From Neoceratodus forsteri (taxonomy: Eukaryota > Chordata > Ceratodontiformes > Ceratodontidae), in assembly GCA_016271365.2 (NCBI GenBank), contig JADMNL010000022.1, positions 221,192,501 through 221,256,500 on the forward strand: a stretch of 64,000 nt of DNA, written 5' to 3'. This document shows positions 23,013-34,269 of this stretch, piece after piece; within the stretch, counting starts at the first letter, position 1; each line of letters begins with the position of its first letter. The translations under genes and the position numbers were made by a program. The notes under the pieces are model-generated. The model saw only the letters and a list, made by a program, of their open reading frames with translations, did no database searches and had not been told where the DNA came from.

Positions 23013-24279
23013 ATGAACAAATCATTGGATGTGCTTGTGGAAACTGAAAAAAAGGAAAGTCAAGAGCTGGTTTCACAAACTAAAGCTGTGAATCAGCAGC
23101 TGACAGCTGTGGAGCATTCTGCAACCACTGGAGAGGAAATGTTTTCATCAGAACAAGAAGAACTGATTTTGAAATTGGCTATGAGTAAAAACAAAGCTTT
23201 ACTCTGGAAATTACTGAGGGAGGACACCATTTCAGACACTCAGCAACAGTTGGAGGGGACTGTGATTGAACTCCCCACACAGACAGGATCAGCATGAGCA
23301 AGCACAGTCTTCCTCAGTTTTGCATCCTCTAGAGAAATACCCTTAGAACTGACTCAGAATACCCTTAGAACTGACTCAGAAGAAGACTGCACAACCCGAA
23401 TCAACTGACACAGAACTGCCACAACCCAAGTCTTTCGGGCTCTGTAAAGTCTGCCCAGACAGCTGTTTTCAAGGTATTGCATTGGAACAATGGAACCCTG
23501 CTTCTGCTTTAAGTGCGCAGGTTGGATCTCAAACACAAACTGGAAAGGATCTACATCTCCAGAACCGATATCAGCAGCTGAAATTATTGTAGAGACACAG
23601 AAGGAAATAACTGGGGAAGATTTTTTTACCTCATTCTCAAGATTTGAGGGAACAGGCTGGAGCAATCGATACTGCAGAAACAGCTAGAAAGTCTGCTACA
23701 GTTATTTGCACACTGAGCATCCACCAAAATCCTCAAGACTCAGAAGAAAATGCTTTTCAACAGCCAGAGACTGCTGATATCAAAACTTTGAAAAATAAAA
23801 GTGAAAATAAAGACACAAGTACTGTTACGGGGCCAAGTACATTCCAGAACACAACAGAGGATCATGCCGAATTGGAAATGCCTCACTCTGAGAACGGCAG
23901 ACCAGAAAAAGAGGGTTTGGTTTTACAAATGCCTTCTGCATCTCTAACTAATCCTGGCATTTTGGCACCCAAAGGACTGACACAATCATTGCTCAACAAT
24001 CATGAACAACTACCTGATGCTTTTAAAATGTCTGATCTATACAAATGGGGGGTGGGTGGAGACTCACAACAGAGGAATGCAGTAAGGATAAAGTACACAG
24101 GCAAGGAAGAATTTTTCCTAGATAGGAAATTTATTATTCACCAGTTGCTAAAAAACACCATGGAAATCAGTGCACAAGAACTATTTGTCTTTATTCCTGT
24201 AAAAGATGAAACTACATACAATGTTAGTTTTTGGAATGTAGAAACCTTGGAAAACTTTTGGCAAAATTTGAATTGGTAA
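23013..24279 (+). pseudogene. Tx1-like ORF1 (gag-like) relic
   Basis: Frame one (23013-23297) encodes a Gln/Glu-rich N-terminus starting MNKSLDVLVETEKKES. After a broken middle, 23644-24279 encodes 211 residues whose last third reads RNAVRIKYTGKEEFFLDRKF, then IIHQLLKNTMEISAQELFVF and VSFWNVETLENFWQ. That pattern is the RNA-binding fold found in ORF1 of Tx1-type elements. The zinc-knuckle region expected downstream is not clear. The family role is binding element RNA to form the retrotransposition particle. Confidence 0.7.
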
Positions 24280-25439
24280 AAGATATACCTCCTTGGAAAC
24301 CTTTCTTCCCTGTACCTCTGACCAAACAAACAGTCAAAAATATTACACTGCTTTTTAGAAATCAGGGTTTAAACAGAATATGTCCAGTACTGGCTTAAAC
24401 AAAAATGTGATATCTTGCAATGCCCGTTCCCATCCTAGATGATGATCTGGTCTGGAATGGTGGGTGGAAGAGTAATGTAAAATTGAAGCATACTTACTCT
24501 GGGATAAGCCACTTATCAGGTAGCTTTTAAATAGGCAGGGATATATGCCTACAGTATGTTTCTACCCCGGGTAGCCCAAAACCTACTATAACCGTGGGGC
24601 CAGAACACACTGAAGTTCTGCTTGTGAATGTATTTTATGTCTGGAATATAGGCACGTCAGCTTAGGGTGCCCAAACCAATTTTGATGAAATCTGTGTGAA
24701 GATACAGGCCACTCCTACCAACATTGCCCTTGGGTGAGCCATAAAAGAGTGGATAAGGTGATGCAAGATCAGGAATCCCTGATCACAGAAACCCAAATTG
24801 TAGCACAACAAGTTAGGGATTCAAGACACACACCTACCGCAAAATCTCAGGGACATCCTGCTCCTACTCAGTGGGATAACACCCCACAACAGGACCATAC
24901 TACACCCAAGGATCTTCAGTCCTATAGTACAACAGTTGCTCCCCCTCCCCATTCAACAAGATAATTTGGTGACAGTTATGCCCAGTACCTTGAAAGAGTA
25001 ACAAGCTGGAGAAATGCCCCCACCCTCTTTACCCTTGGAAGTCCCTATGGAATCAGTAATCATTGGGAAAAAAAGGGTGTCAAAAGAAAAAAACTGAATC
25101 CATAGTGGCAAATGAACCAATTCTGGCCAGAAACTATTTCAGTAATTTATCAAAACGAAAACAGTGGGGGGATACTGAGGAAGAAGAGAGAGAGATTCAG
25201 ATACGCCTTCAGTCACTTCAGTGGCAATGGACTATGCTACAGACCCCCAACTAAAACCTTTAAAAGCAAAAAAAGCCAGAGGAAGAGCTAAATCAAAAAC
25301 CAGGCCAGATAGATGATTGGATTCTTACTCCTTCATCACACATGGGTCACAATATACTACCTCTGATTATAAACATTATCAGTATAAAGACACATAAAAA
25401 ATAAATAACTACTTTTCAAATACTGAAAGATTTACCTTA
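24280..25439. other. Tx1-like element middle region, decayed
   Basis: Between recognisable ORF1 and ORF2 parts. Short plus-strand ORFs at 24734-24964 and 25063-25254 are rich in Gln, Pro, Thr or Lys and Glu, as expected for the low-complexity C-terminal part of ORF1 or a linker. No domain can be named. Confidence 0.4.
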
Positions 25440-28400
25440 TAATATTTTGTTCCTACAGAAAATGCACATCAAAACCTTTAATGAAATATCTCAAGTGAAG
25501 TGATTATGGTCAGAGGTGATTTCCTTTTGGTCCCAAGGAGATGAAGTATGCAACAGAGAAGCCGTTTTATTAAAAGGGCATCACTTTAAGGTGAAAAGAG
25601 TGATTGATATTATACCTGGTAAAGCCCTTTTGTTAGACTTGACCTATGCAACTTTTGATTTCCGCATCATAAACATATACGCTCCACAGAGCATAGCTCT
25701 CAGGGTAGAGTTATTTCAAACTGTGCAACCCTATTTACGTACAATGTGATCAATAATTTTTGGCAGAGACCTCAATTGTGGAATGTCTGCATCCGACAGA
25801 GGATGTAAGAGCAAAAAAATCTTTAGTGACATGTCCTGTTTGAACAACCTCATAAAAACAGCAAACGTAGAGGACATATTCACAACAGTAAATCAAAAAA
25901 GAAAAAAAAAACATTTAATAAAGGCATATTATTTATCAAGATTGATTATTTATTCTTATCAAAAAATATTTCAGTTCAGAAAGCCTAGAAACCTCAGACC
26001 ACCTGGCACTGTCCTGCTACTGCACATTGAGTCCACACTCAGCTTATCCAACCAAATCTCGAAGGAGGTTAAATAATAGTCTATTGTCCAGTCCATAACT
26101 CGTAGAAAACTTGGGATATATTTTTAAAGTATCACTTACAGAGGCATATGATACAGCAGCAGAGTGGTGGATAGGCACTAAAACAGACTTAAAAGATTAT
26201 TTTATTAAGCAAGCAATATAGAGAGTGAGGAAACCGTATTTTCAGTATTTAAAATTAAGGGATCAATTACAAAAACATTTATTTCACAAGTGCAAGAGCA
26301 TAAGCAAAATTTAGGAGTGCAGGTTAAAGAAATTAAAGAGAAGATGATTCAATTCCAATACAACAAATCTACAAGACAGAAACTAAAAGCACAGTACAGG
26401 ACATGGGTGCAAACCTGCACTAGATATCTTTAATAGTTGTGCAGCGCATATGAATCTGACATGGATAAAAAGCACTTTAGATCTTAATAGCAACCAAAAA
26501 CATACAAGCCCAAAGGAAATTATGAATAGTACACAGGAATATCTACAGAGTATGTTTAGAACCCATTCAGAAGCTATATGGGAAAAATCCTTTTTTACAG
26601 TGTCTGAATATTGCTAATATCTCACCACAAATCTCACAGAGAATAGTGGCCAATACTTTGGAAGATGAAGTTCAGCAGGACATAAAATCATTAAACAATA
26701 ATTCAGCCCCCGGACAGGATGGTATCACATCAGAATTTTACAAGAAGTTAGCTGCACAACTCTGTCCAGTATTGATAATACTTTTCAACACTCTTCTGAA
26801 AACTAACCATATTCCAGAAGAGTTAACCCAAGCAATTATGATCCTTATATTTAAAAAAGGATACAGAGCAAATATCAGAAACTGGAGGCCCGTAAGCCTA
26901 TTGAATGTTGATTATAAAATCCTGGTGAGGATTTTAGCAAACTGATTATCAACAGTAGCAGTAGAAGTAAATTCCCCTGCACAGATGTGTGCACTCCCTA
27001 ATAGATCAATATTTCAGAACATTCAGTATCTGAGAGATTTACTAGAATTGGGGAAACTGAACAAATGTTCTAGGTTTTTTGCTATCTTGAGACCAGGAGA
27101 AGGCACTCAGCAAGGTTTGCTATAAACACCTGTTCAACATACTAAAGTGTTATGTAATTCCAGCAATGTTTATTTCCTGGTTAAGAAACTTATAAACAAA
27201 AGTTTATGTCCTTCCATTCATAAACAGAAAAAATGGGTGAGAATTTCAAGATATGCAAAGAAGTTAGACAAGGCTGTCCTCTTAGCCTGTCATTATATCT
27301 CTTTTAAATAGACATCTTTATTAAAAAATCCCCAAAAATCCCCAAATCCCAGGTATTAAAATTTCAGGTCAACAAACATCCATTAACATATGTACCTATG
27401 CAGATGACAATTGTCTTTGCATACATGATGAGACAGTGGATCCAAAAGTATTCCAATCACTTTCAGGATATGAAAAGGTATCTGGAACTAAATTAAACAT
27501 GGTAAAAGCCAAGGCTTACAAATAGCACTCAATAAAAGAGACACAGATATTTCCAGCATTGCAAATAGACCTACTAAATCTGAACCAATAAAAATCCTTA
27601 AGGTTGTTTTTGGCACACAAGATGATGTAAACGCTAAGTGGGAATTTACAGCGTCTAAGGCTTCAAGGTATGTTCAGCAGTGGAAACACAAAATCATTTC
27701 AAAAAGGAAAAGAGGTTTTCTATAAAAAAACATTTCTTATGCCACAATTGTTACATGTGACACATGTGTATACAATTCCTTTTACTAAGGAAACACACAT
27801 TTTTAACATATTCTTTCAAGGACTTTGGGGAAGCCGCTTAAACCCCATAAAAAGAACTTATACATATTATGATTATTGCCATGGAGGCATTCGAATGGTT
27901 AACCCGATTGTTTTCCTCCATAGTGTTTTTATTTATAGCAATTTTTGCAGTTTATTAAAAGGACAGTTCACCTTTTGGCAAGGCATCACAGCCACATGGT
28001 TTATCTCACACAAGGATAGATGGAGTCAGGGCACAATATTAGTTTCAGCAATCACTAAACTCAAAGATTTACCATCCCATATGAAAAACCCAGCCTAACA
28101 AAACGAAGACTATGGCAAACAACACAGGTGTACATAACTTCAATGTCTAGGAAGCAGTTCTGTTTAGAAATTTTACATGACAAATTTTATTCAGAACCAC
28201 AGTTCCCATTGTGCAGACACTAACACAGAGGTGACTTGTCAACAGTTAATAGATAAAAGAGTACCATTCCAAATGTGGGTTATATGTTAGCTAGCATGCC
28301 ATGGAAAACTTGGAGTGAGAAATACATTAAAACATAAATCTATTGAAGAATGCATGTGCCTCCGACTATCATGCAATCAAACTCCAGAAACATTAGAACA

Positions 28401-28450
28401 CTTTTTTCTTCAGTGTCCTTTTGTACAAAATTTCTGGTACTTGTTTGCAT
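25440..28450 (+). pseudogene. Tx1-like ORF2 (endonuclease-RT) relic
   Basis: Endonuclease pieces: FRIINIYAPQSIALRVELF (25516-25749) and, after a stop, IIFGRDLNCG, a diverged GGDFN box. RT begins at 26646 with SLNNNSAPGQDGITSEFYKK and NWRPVSLLNVDYKILVRILA. The palm box TYADDNCLC is at about 27394-27417. The C-terminal domain 27670-28098 has GLWGSRLNPIKR and GGIRMVNPIVFLHS, and 28320-28450 has ETLEHFFLQCPF. Each block is in a different frame, so it is dead. Confidence 0.78.
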
Positions 28451-28984
28451 AGTTGAGGAGATAAACAGTTGCTACCAATTACATTCAATATTCTGGTATT
28501 AGTGATCTATTCTAACCTCTCCTATCCTAACCAAACATAATACCAGCACTTTCAGAGTACTTTCTGTAGCCTGCAGAGTCTACTTATGGCAAGCAAGATG
28601 TGTGTGTTCCTTTTGCAACAAAAAGAATTGTCAACAATGCATATCATACAACAGATAGTGACACTATTAAGGAAAAAAATATTCTTATCAACAAAAAACT
28701 GTAGCATTATCACTTTTTACAAGATACTGGCAACATTATACATGGTTCCTAACAGATTAAAACTTAGGTAGCTTATAGGTCTCCATTAGAATTTGTTAAG
28801 CTCAAATGTTTACTGTTTAGTTTTGTTTTTCTTTGTTTTTGTTTTTTAACCCTATATACCTTTTGAATGTTATTAATTGACCATTGTTTTAGATTACCTA
28901 TGGATTGGTGATGGTTTTTCCCTAATGATCTTTGTGTATGATATTTTCCCTAATAAAAAAATTCCCCATCTCCTGTGAAAAGTG

Positions 28985-29250
28985 CCTTCGGTTCTTTTTT
29001 TTTCCACTTGGACACCCAGCAGGACAGCACCAGAGGTGCACAGAAGGGACCTCAGTTTAATGTCTCATCCAAATTATGTCACACCCCAACAGTGCACCAC
29101 CCAACACCCACCTAGTACTTCCCTCAGATGCCAGCATTTATGGCATGAGCCCAATCTCAGTGTGGGACTAGAACCCCTAACCTTCAGATGTGCTACCAAC
29201 CAAGCCATGCTCAGAGAGAGTGCTTCATCCTGGTGGGCTGTACTGCATGT
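28985..29250 (-). mobile_element. tRNA-derived SINE with a V-SINE-like block
   Basis: Read on the minus strand, a tRNA-like head contains tggcttggttggtagcac (A box) and, 27 bases on, ggttctagtccc (B box). Downstream lies ggatgagacattaaactgag followed by gtcc, a block I associate from memory with fish V-SINE-type elements (gatgagacgttaaaccgaggtcc). The 3' end is an A-run next to 28990-29005. The presence of such a SINE is part of the reason to suspect a lungfish or other non-amniote. Confidence 0.6.
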
Positions 29251-29603
29251 CATCTAGTTATCTCATGCTTTTATATACCATAGAGTCACTTTATCTTATC
29301 AGAAGGAGTTATTCCTCTCATCAATCTGACAACAGTTATATCTCCCCTTGCTCTGCTGCAAACAGATATAGCCATCCAAATTTCCTGTACATTCAAATCT
29401 GTTGGCAGCCTAATTAGTTATCTTTTCTCTGTTCTGAAAAGTGTTAATCAGGTAGTCTTAGTGCTAAGAACAGGTAGAACATTATCCATATTATCTACTT
29501 TTTTCTCGCTGAACCCTTTTTACAGTATCTATAGTATAGCTTTACTATAATATGTGATAGCCCCTGTTATTGAGTGTTGCTCCACAGACATTACTGACAG
29601 TTG
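29251..29603. other. Unassigned 0.35 kb
   Basis: A/T-rich DNA between two SINEs. No ORF or repeat is recognised. Confidence 0.4.
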
Positions 29604-29618
29604 AAAAAGAGGTAGTTG
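29604..29618 (+). repeat. Target-site duplication, left arm, of SINE-A
   Basis: aaaaagaggtagttg, repeated with one change as aaaaagaggtggttg at 30060-30074. The pair tightly brackets the SINE-A copy and fixes its ends. Confidence 0.9.
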
Positions 29619-30059
29619 GCCAGCCCAGTGGCACAGAGGGTTGAGGCACTGGACACCTTACCTCACACTACGCCGGCAATCCAGGGTTGGGATCAACCTC
29701 AGGTCATTGAGGTGCCATTGTGGGGGGAGGGAGGGTGGAACAGGATCAAGCATGCCGGTAGGCAGCTCTCCTCTCCAGAGGGTGGTGAGTGTGGGTTGGC
29801 ACCCCCCCATAGTTCTGCTCCCACTGGGTGGAGGTCTGGTTGGTAGCATAGGTGGAGAGGGGTGGCAAAAGTATCGGGAGGTGGAAGGGCTGAGCTAGTG
29901 CTATTGGGTATGATGTGTGCCTCCACATGCTCACACGGCCATGTGCTGGGGCCTTGGGGGGGGGTCAGGGGAAGAAAATCCATAAAATATATATGTGTCC
30001 CCATCCCCATTTGGCAGGAGGAGGCGATGGGGACCAAAAAGCTAGTTTAAAAAAATAAC
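29619..30059 (+). mobile_element. SINE-A copy 2, complete with target duplication
   Basis: A 441-bp element. The head gccagcccagtggcacagag contains an A-box-like tggcacagaggg, with a B-box-like gggttgggatcaac about 50 bases on, so the head is tRNA-derived and could drive Pol III transcription. A G-rich body follows and the element ends in an A-rich taaaaaaataaca tail. Copies on the minus strand at 13851, 30197, 34270 and 42980 share the head or body. No LINE 3' end in this window clearly matches its tail, so its mobilising partner is unknown. Confidence 0.88.
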
Positions 30060-30104
30060 AAAAAGAGGTGGTTGCTGGTATTTCTTACAAATCAGTAGTG
30101 ACTA

Positions 30105-30196
30105 GGGAGGTGGAGGAGTTTCAGGTGGGAGGGCTTGTTCAGATAGGAGAGCTTGTTCAGGTAGAAGGGCTGATTCAGGTGGGGAGGACAGGCTCA
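30105..30196 (+). repeat. 18-bp minisatellite, left part
   Basis: About five units of the form agggcttgttcaggtggg before the 3' edge of an inverted SINE-A copy. The same array resumes at 30908, so the SINE landed inside the array. Confidence 0.85.
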
Positions 30197-30907
30197 GTTT
30201 TCTTCCCACTCTTTTCCACTCCGGTCACTTCTTTCTGTGACCTCCCTCGGACTGCGCCTGGTTTCTGTCACCCAGCCTGAGATCCCCCCACATGAGTCCC
30301 CCTCAGTGCTCCTAACACCCCACTCCTTACCTGCAACCAGCCCCCTGGCTTGTAACCCCCCAGGACAGGGCCACCTCCACCACATGGTGCTCCTTCAATT
30401 TAGTTGTGCTGCAGGCAGGGTTAGGGTTGGAGGATATTGGGGACTCTGGCAGGTGGTTTCCAGTTGTGGGCATGGGGCTGCAGCATGTTGTCATCTTCCC
30501 TAAGAGTGGGGTCTTTCCTTTTAGCATTATGTGAGCATGACCCATCCGGAGGCGTGGACATGGAATGACATCCAGTGATAGACAAATGCGCTCCCGCACC
30601 CTTCCCACAGGCATCCACCATCACCTCCATCCTGTACTAATGTGACCTCCTGCTGTAGCACCCCAAGCTTCCACTGGAAGTCGCTGATGCTGGGAAGCCA
30701 CAAGCCCACCCTCCCCAGGATAGGAGAGCAGTCCTTCAGATGCTCAATCCTCTCCTCCCTGGCTGACCCCCAGCAACCCCAGCTTGCTCATGAGCCCGGG
30801 CCAAGCAGTCCTTATCTGCCATCAAAGTCTATGTCTATGTTTCTATGTTGCTGGTGTGGTGCGAGGTGTGGCATCCAGCGCCTCAACTCTCAACATCACC
30901 AGGCCAG
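30197..30907 (-). mobile_element. SINE-A copy 3 (long form) inside the minisatellite
   Basis: The minus-strand head ctggcctggtgatgttgaga ends at about 30907, and the T-rich 3' edge is at 30197. At roughly 710 bp it is longer than copies 1 and 2. Part of the excess is a short CR1 tail (30797-30848); the rest is body shared with the copy at 34270-34650, including the ggagagcagtcct region. This supports at least two length classes of SINE-A. Confidence 0.72.
30797..30848 (+). mobile_element. Minimal CR1-a tail inserted in SINE-A
   Basis: Only the last ~50 bp of CR1-a are present: gggccaagcagtccttatct, then gccatcaaagtctatg and the ctatgtttctatg end. It interrupts the SINE-A body (the SINE resumes with ctggtgtggtgcgagg), so it is an extreme 5' truncation. 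Confidence 0.8.
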
Positions 30908-31580
30908 AAGGGCAGGCTCAGGTTGGAGGGCAGGCTCAGGATGGAGTGCAGGCTCATGTGAGAGGGCAGGCTCAGGTGGTAGGGCTGGTTCAGGTGAGAG
31001 GGCTTGTTCAGGTGTGAGGCTGGCTCAGGAGGGAGGGCTGGTTCAGGTGAGAGGGCTAGTTTGGGTGGGAGAGCTTGTTCAAGTGGAAGGGCTGGTTCAG
31101 TTGGGATGACAGGCTTAGGATGGAGGGCAGAATCAGAAGGGAGGGCAGGCTCATTTGAAAAGGCAGGCTCAGATGGTAGGGCTGGTTCAGGTGAGAGGGC
31201 TTGTTCAGGTGTGAGGCTGGCTCAGGAGGGAGGGCTGCTTCAGGTGGGAGGGCAGGCTCAGGTGAGAGGACAGGCTGAGGTTGTAGGGCAGGCTCATGTA
31301 GGAGGGCTGATTCATGTGGGAGGGCTGGCTCTGGTGGGAGGGCAGGCTCAGATGAGAGAGCAGGCTCAGGTGCAAGGGCAGACAAAGGTGGTAGAGTTTG
31401 TTCAGGTGGGAGGGCTGTCTCAGGTGGAGGGCAGTCTCAGGTAAGAGGGTAGGCTCAGTAGAGATGGCAAGCTCAAGTGACAGAGCAGGCTTGTTAGGTG
31501 GGTAGGCTCAGGTGGGAGATCAGGCTCATGTGGGAGGGCAGGGTCAGGTAAGAAGGCAGGGTTAGGTAAGAGGCTGACTC
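30908..31580 (+). repeat. 18-bp minisatellite, main array
   Basis: Roughly 37 units near agggcaggctcaggtggg. On the minus strand the 18-bp period encodes a hexapeptide of PALPPE type, which explains the open frames there. A higher-order repeat is visible: the block ggtagggctggttcaggtga at 30978 recurs at 31175 with the same neighbours, about eleven units apart. The array decays at both ends. Confidence 0.92.
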
Positions 31581-32112
31581 AAATGAAGCCAACACTGGTT
31601 CAGTCACATCACCAGAAAATTTGTATGAAATGGCCTTCACAAGAAACAAGGTTATCCTTAGAGCAGAATAGAAAAACACACACATGCATTTGTTTTATGT
31701 ACTGTAGCTCTTCAGTGATAAAGGGGATGGGATTCATGGAACGATATGTCTCTTCATAGACAAGAAGAAGGTCCATGGAAAATGTGGACACTGAGAGGGG
31801 ATAAGGACTATATAGAAAAATCAGGTCAACTTGGAGATGTAATAGAGGGTGTGGCAGCTGAGAGTTAACAAAACAAGTGCAAGCTAATGCACATTATTGA
31901 CCACAATCCTGAGAACTGAGTATAGGATGAATGAAATGGTAGAGGAGTGCTAGTAGAGGAAAGGGACCTGGGAGAATGCTAATAATGGAGAACGTCCCTA
32001 ACAGCATGGGGCAGTTGGTTTCATGTTTCCAACCGAAAAAGTGAATGTGTGGCAACATTAACCAGGTCATCATATTTGTTGTGTCCCACACTGCTGTAAA
32101 TTATCTAATATA
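31581..32112. other. Unassigned 0.5 kb
   Basis: No gene is recognised. The minus-strand ORFs here have no domain. Only weak remnants of the adjacent satellite appear at the left edge. Confidence 0.4.
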
Positions 32113-32280
32113 AGTTTATGGGTCTCTTTGGAGGTCGTCTTATGGATGTAAGTGTTGCCTTGCATGTTATTTCAACCAGAGGACTGCAAACCAAAGGTGA
32201 GCAGTTTTGTGGTCCCAGGGACGCAAGAGGCAACACTCTTCTGTCCATAAGAGGCCCTCCAAATGGACCAATAAAATTAT
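32113..32280. mobile_element. Foldback (MITE-like) element, ~170 bp
   Basis: The left half tttatgggtctctttggagg ... cttatggatgtaagtgttgcc pairs with the right half, whose reverse complement reads tttattggtccatttggagg ... cttatggacagaagagtgttgcc. Nearly the whole element folds on itself, as in foldback MITEs. No transposase is present and the superfamily is not clear from the ends. Confidence 0.75.
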
Positions 32281-32339
32281 TATTGATTGCTAACTGTATT
32301 AAATAAAAAAAATCATTTTTTTTCATTTAATTCTGTTAA

Positions 32340-32480
32340 TGGCACGAGCGGTCAGTGAGAATTCCTTTACAGTGGCTCAGCGCATGAGTTACTGTTATGG
32401 TAACAAGAGTACCTCACCTGCAACTGAAAGGAGGGCTGTGATTGGTTGTGGATACTCCTGCCGTCTGTAATACTCATAAT
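32340..32480. repeat. Interspersed repeat around a ctgtgattggttg core
   Basis: The stretch aaggagggctgtgattggtt, followed by a decayed ~50 bp, resembles aaaaggagtgctctgattgg at 40503-40560 with the same downstream order (tgcagatt, gctgc). The two are diverged copies of one unnamed repeat. The core contains an inverted CCAAT box. Confidence 0.45.
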
Positions 32481-32787
32481 GAATTGCAGTATTGTGCTTT
32501 CTATCTGTTATGAATGCAGCCCTCTTAAGTTTTTCCTTCGCTCCAACCAACTACTCGTTTTTTGACAGCTTCAGACTTTATTGATTCAGCATACACCATA
32601 CCACGATTTTGGATATAGGGATGCAGACCTGCGTATTTGATGCAAAGGAGACATTATATCGTATGTCAGTAGTGCATATACTAACATCCATACCAATATA
32701 TAGAAATGTCAAATATTTGATACATTAGGAAAAAAATCCAGCACAATAGTGTTGTAGGTTATGGCATTCTCACCATAGTGATACGCA

Positions 32788-32885
32788 ATGTAAGAGCTAG
32801 GAAAATAGAAAAAGTCAGTTTAAATATATAGGTCATATGTGGGCAACACAAGTGAGTGTGTGAGGGGTGCTGGATTTTGAATTAA
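32788..32885. repeat. ~100-bp dispersed repeat, copy 1
   Basis: aatgtaagagctaggaaaat and what follows (gtcagtttaaatat, gtgggcaacac, ctggattttgaatt) recur in the same order at 33414-33511. The copies are diverged. The sequence around them, 32530-33740, holds no ORF or other recognised element apart from a CR1 tail. Confidence 0.65.
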
Positions 32886-33119
32886 GTGGACGCATGCCCA
32901 CAAACCAGCAGCCTTCCTAAAAAGGATTATCACAGTCAAAAGTATGTAAAACGTAAGACTAAACCTAGGTTAAACTTGTATCTTTAACATGTTTATTTTA
33001 AAAGACAGATAGGGTCCTCTCCCAGTAATTGGTTCTCCAACTGGTAGCACTGGCGATTCCTTTTTGCAGTGGCATATACATTTCAAACAGATGGCTTAGA
33101 GGGCTATATTGATGACTGA

Positions 33120-33184
33120 GTGAAATGGGCAGACTAGGTGGGCCAAGCGGTCCTTAACTGCTGTCAAAGTCTATGTTTCTATGT
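33120..33184 (+). mobile_element. CR1-a tail fragment
   Basis: aaatgggcagactaggtggg, then ccaagcggtccttaactgc and a ctatgtttctatg end. Only about 65 bp of the CR1-a 3' end remain, from extreme 5' truncation. Confidence 0.85.
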
Positions 33185-33413
33185 CTGAAAAGAACAATAA
33201 TTCTACTCACTAGGGTTGTTTAAAAATCTGGGATAGACTGAAAAATGTCAGTGAGCTGCATTGATGACAGGAAGAAAGTGCCATACTGCAAATCCGTATG
33301 AGTATTTGAGAGTTTAATAAGTGTAGGACGTGGTGAATGGGGTGACTTTGTAAGTGGTGCCACATTTACACTTTTTTCAACTGAAACATGCAACCAGCTA
33401 CTCCCTTGTTAAA

Positions 33414-33511
33414 GAATGTAAGGATTAGAAAAATAGGAAAAGACAGTTTAAATATGTCGTCCTTGTCTGGGCAGCCCATGTGGGTGACCTGGATTTGGAT
33501 TTAAGCTTATA
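33414..33511. repeat. ~100-bp dispersed repeat, copy 2
   Basis: Diverged second copy of 32788-32885, in the same orientation about 626 bp downstream. Flanks are not shared. Confidence 0.65.
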
Positions 33512-33820
33512 ACTTAGTCACTCTTAGAGTTAGAAGCCCAAATACTAGCTTTTGTTACCCTTTTTCCTCAGGTATAAGGAATGGCCAAATATGGTGACAT
33601 TTGGTTTCATACTATTAAAGTGAAGGGGGTTGTGATCCTGTAGTTTACCTGTTCACAAACATTCATAAACATTTGAAAACCATGCAGCTGCTTGTAACTC
33701 AACTATAGATGTCCCAACTGTCATGTGTACCCGTTAAAGTAGTGTGTGGCTTTGCACCAAATATGATGGTTCTACAATGCTAGTTCAACAACACTTTTGT
33801 CGATCGGCATCACATCGACA

Positions 33821-33859
33821 GGATTTATGTCAACCGCAAGTTGCAGTTGACATAAATCC
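33821..33859. repeat. Perfect 14-bp stem hairpin
   Basis: ggatttatgtcaac (33821-33834) and gttgacataaatcc (33846-33859) are exact reverse complements with an 11-base loop. The neighbourhood 33740-34115 also carries accaaatatga twice, so this may be the core of a decayed palindromic MITE. Confidence 0.7.
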
Positions 33860-34269
33860 CGATGAACTCAGATCCTGTGTGCTCACAGGGGTTTCACCCC
33901 CAAATCCTATGTGGGGCTCACTCTGCACCCCCGTACTTTTAGATTCTCAACCCAGTTGAAATTGATTCAGGAGGGAGTGCAGAACCAGAAGAAAGTGTGC
34001 TAGTCTCAGGTGCACCAACAAAGGGACCTGTTGGCAAAGTGTCGATTTTGCTGACAGCAAGGCATGTCACTGTGTTGGTGTAGCCGTCGGGTTGGCATAC
34101 CAAATATGACAACTGCCCATTGAGTAATTGTTTGTTTTTTTGCAGTTATTACTCTTTATTCCACCCTGGCAGGACCACCATCAGAGACAGACTACTCCAA
34201 CCCGGTCAACCAACCCCATATGGACTTAATATCCAACTCCTCATCTTCCCCATGGCTTACCCCTTCATG

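Larger units (their letters stand above)
22871..28790 (+). mobile_element. Tx1-like L1 LINE, nearly full length
   Basis: About 5.9 kb on the plus strand with a gag-like ORF1 (23013-24279) followed by ORF2 with endonuclease, RT and a C-terminal domain (about 25440-28450). The motif order and wording (NIYAPQS, then RT, then WGSRLNPIKRTYTY and a late HFFLQCPFVQNFW) match the Tx1 branch of L1, first known from Xenopus. The 5' limit is placed where the leader starts and the 3' limit near an A-rich end; neither is fixed by a target duplication. Confidence 0.75.

Noticed and set aside
31004..31444. Gly/Ser/Ala-rich and PALPPE-type ORFs
   Set aside because: Products of the 18-bp minisatellite, whose period is divisible by three; no non-repetitive sequence is attached.
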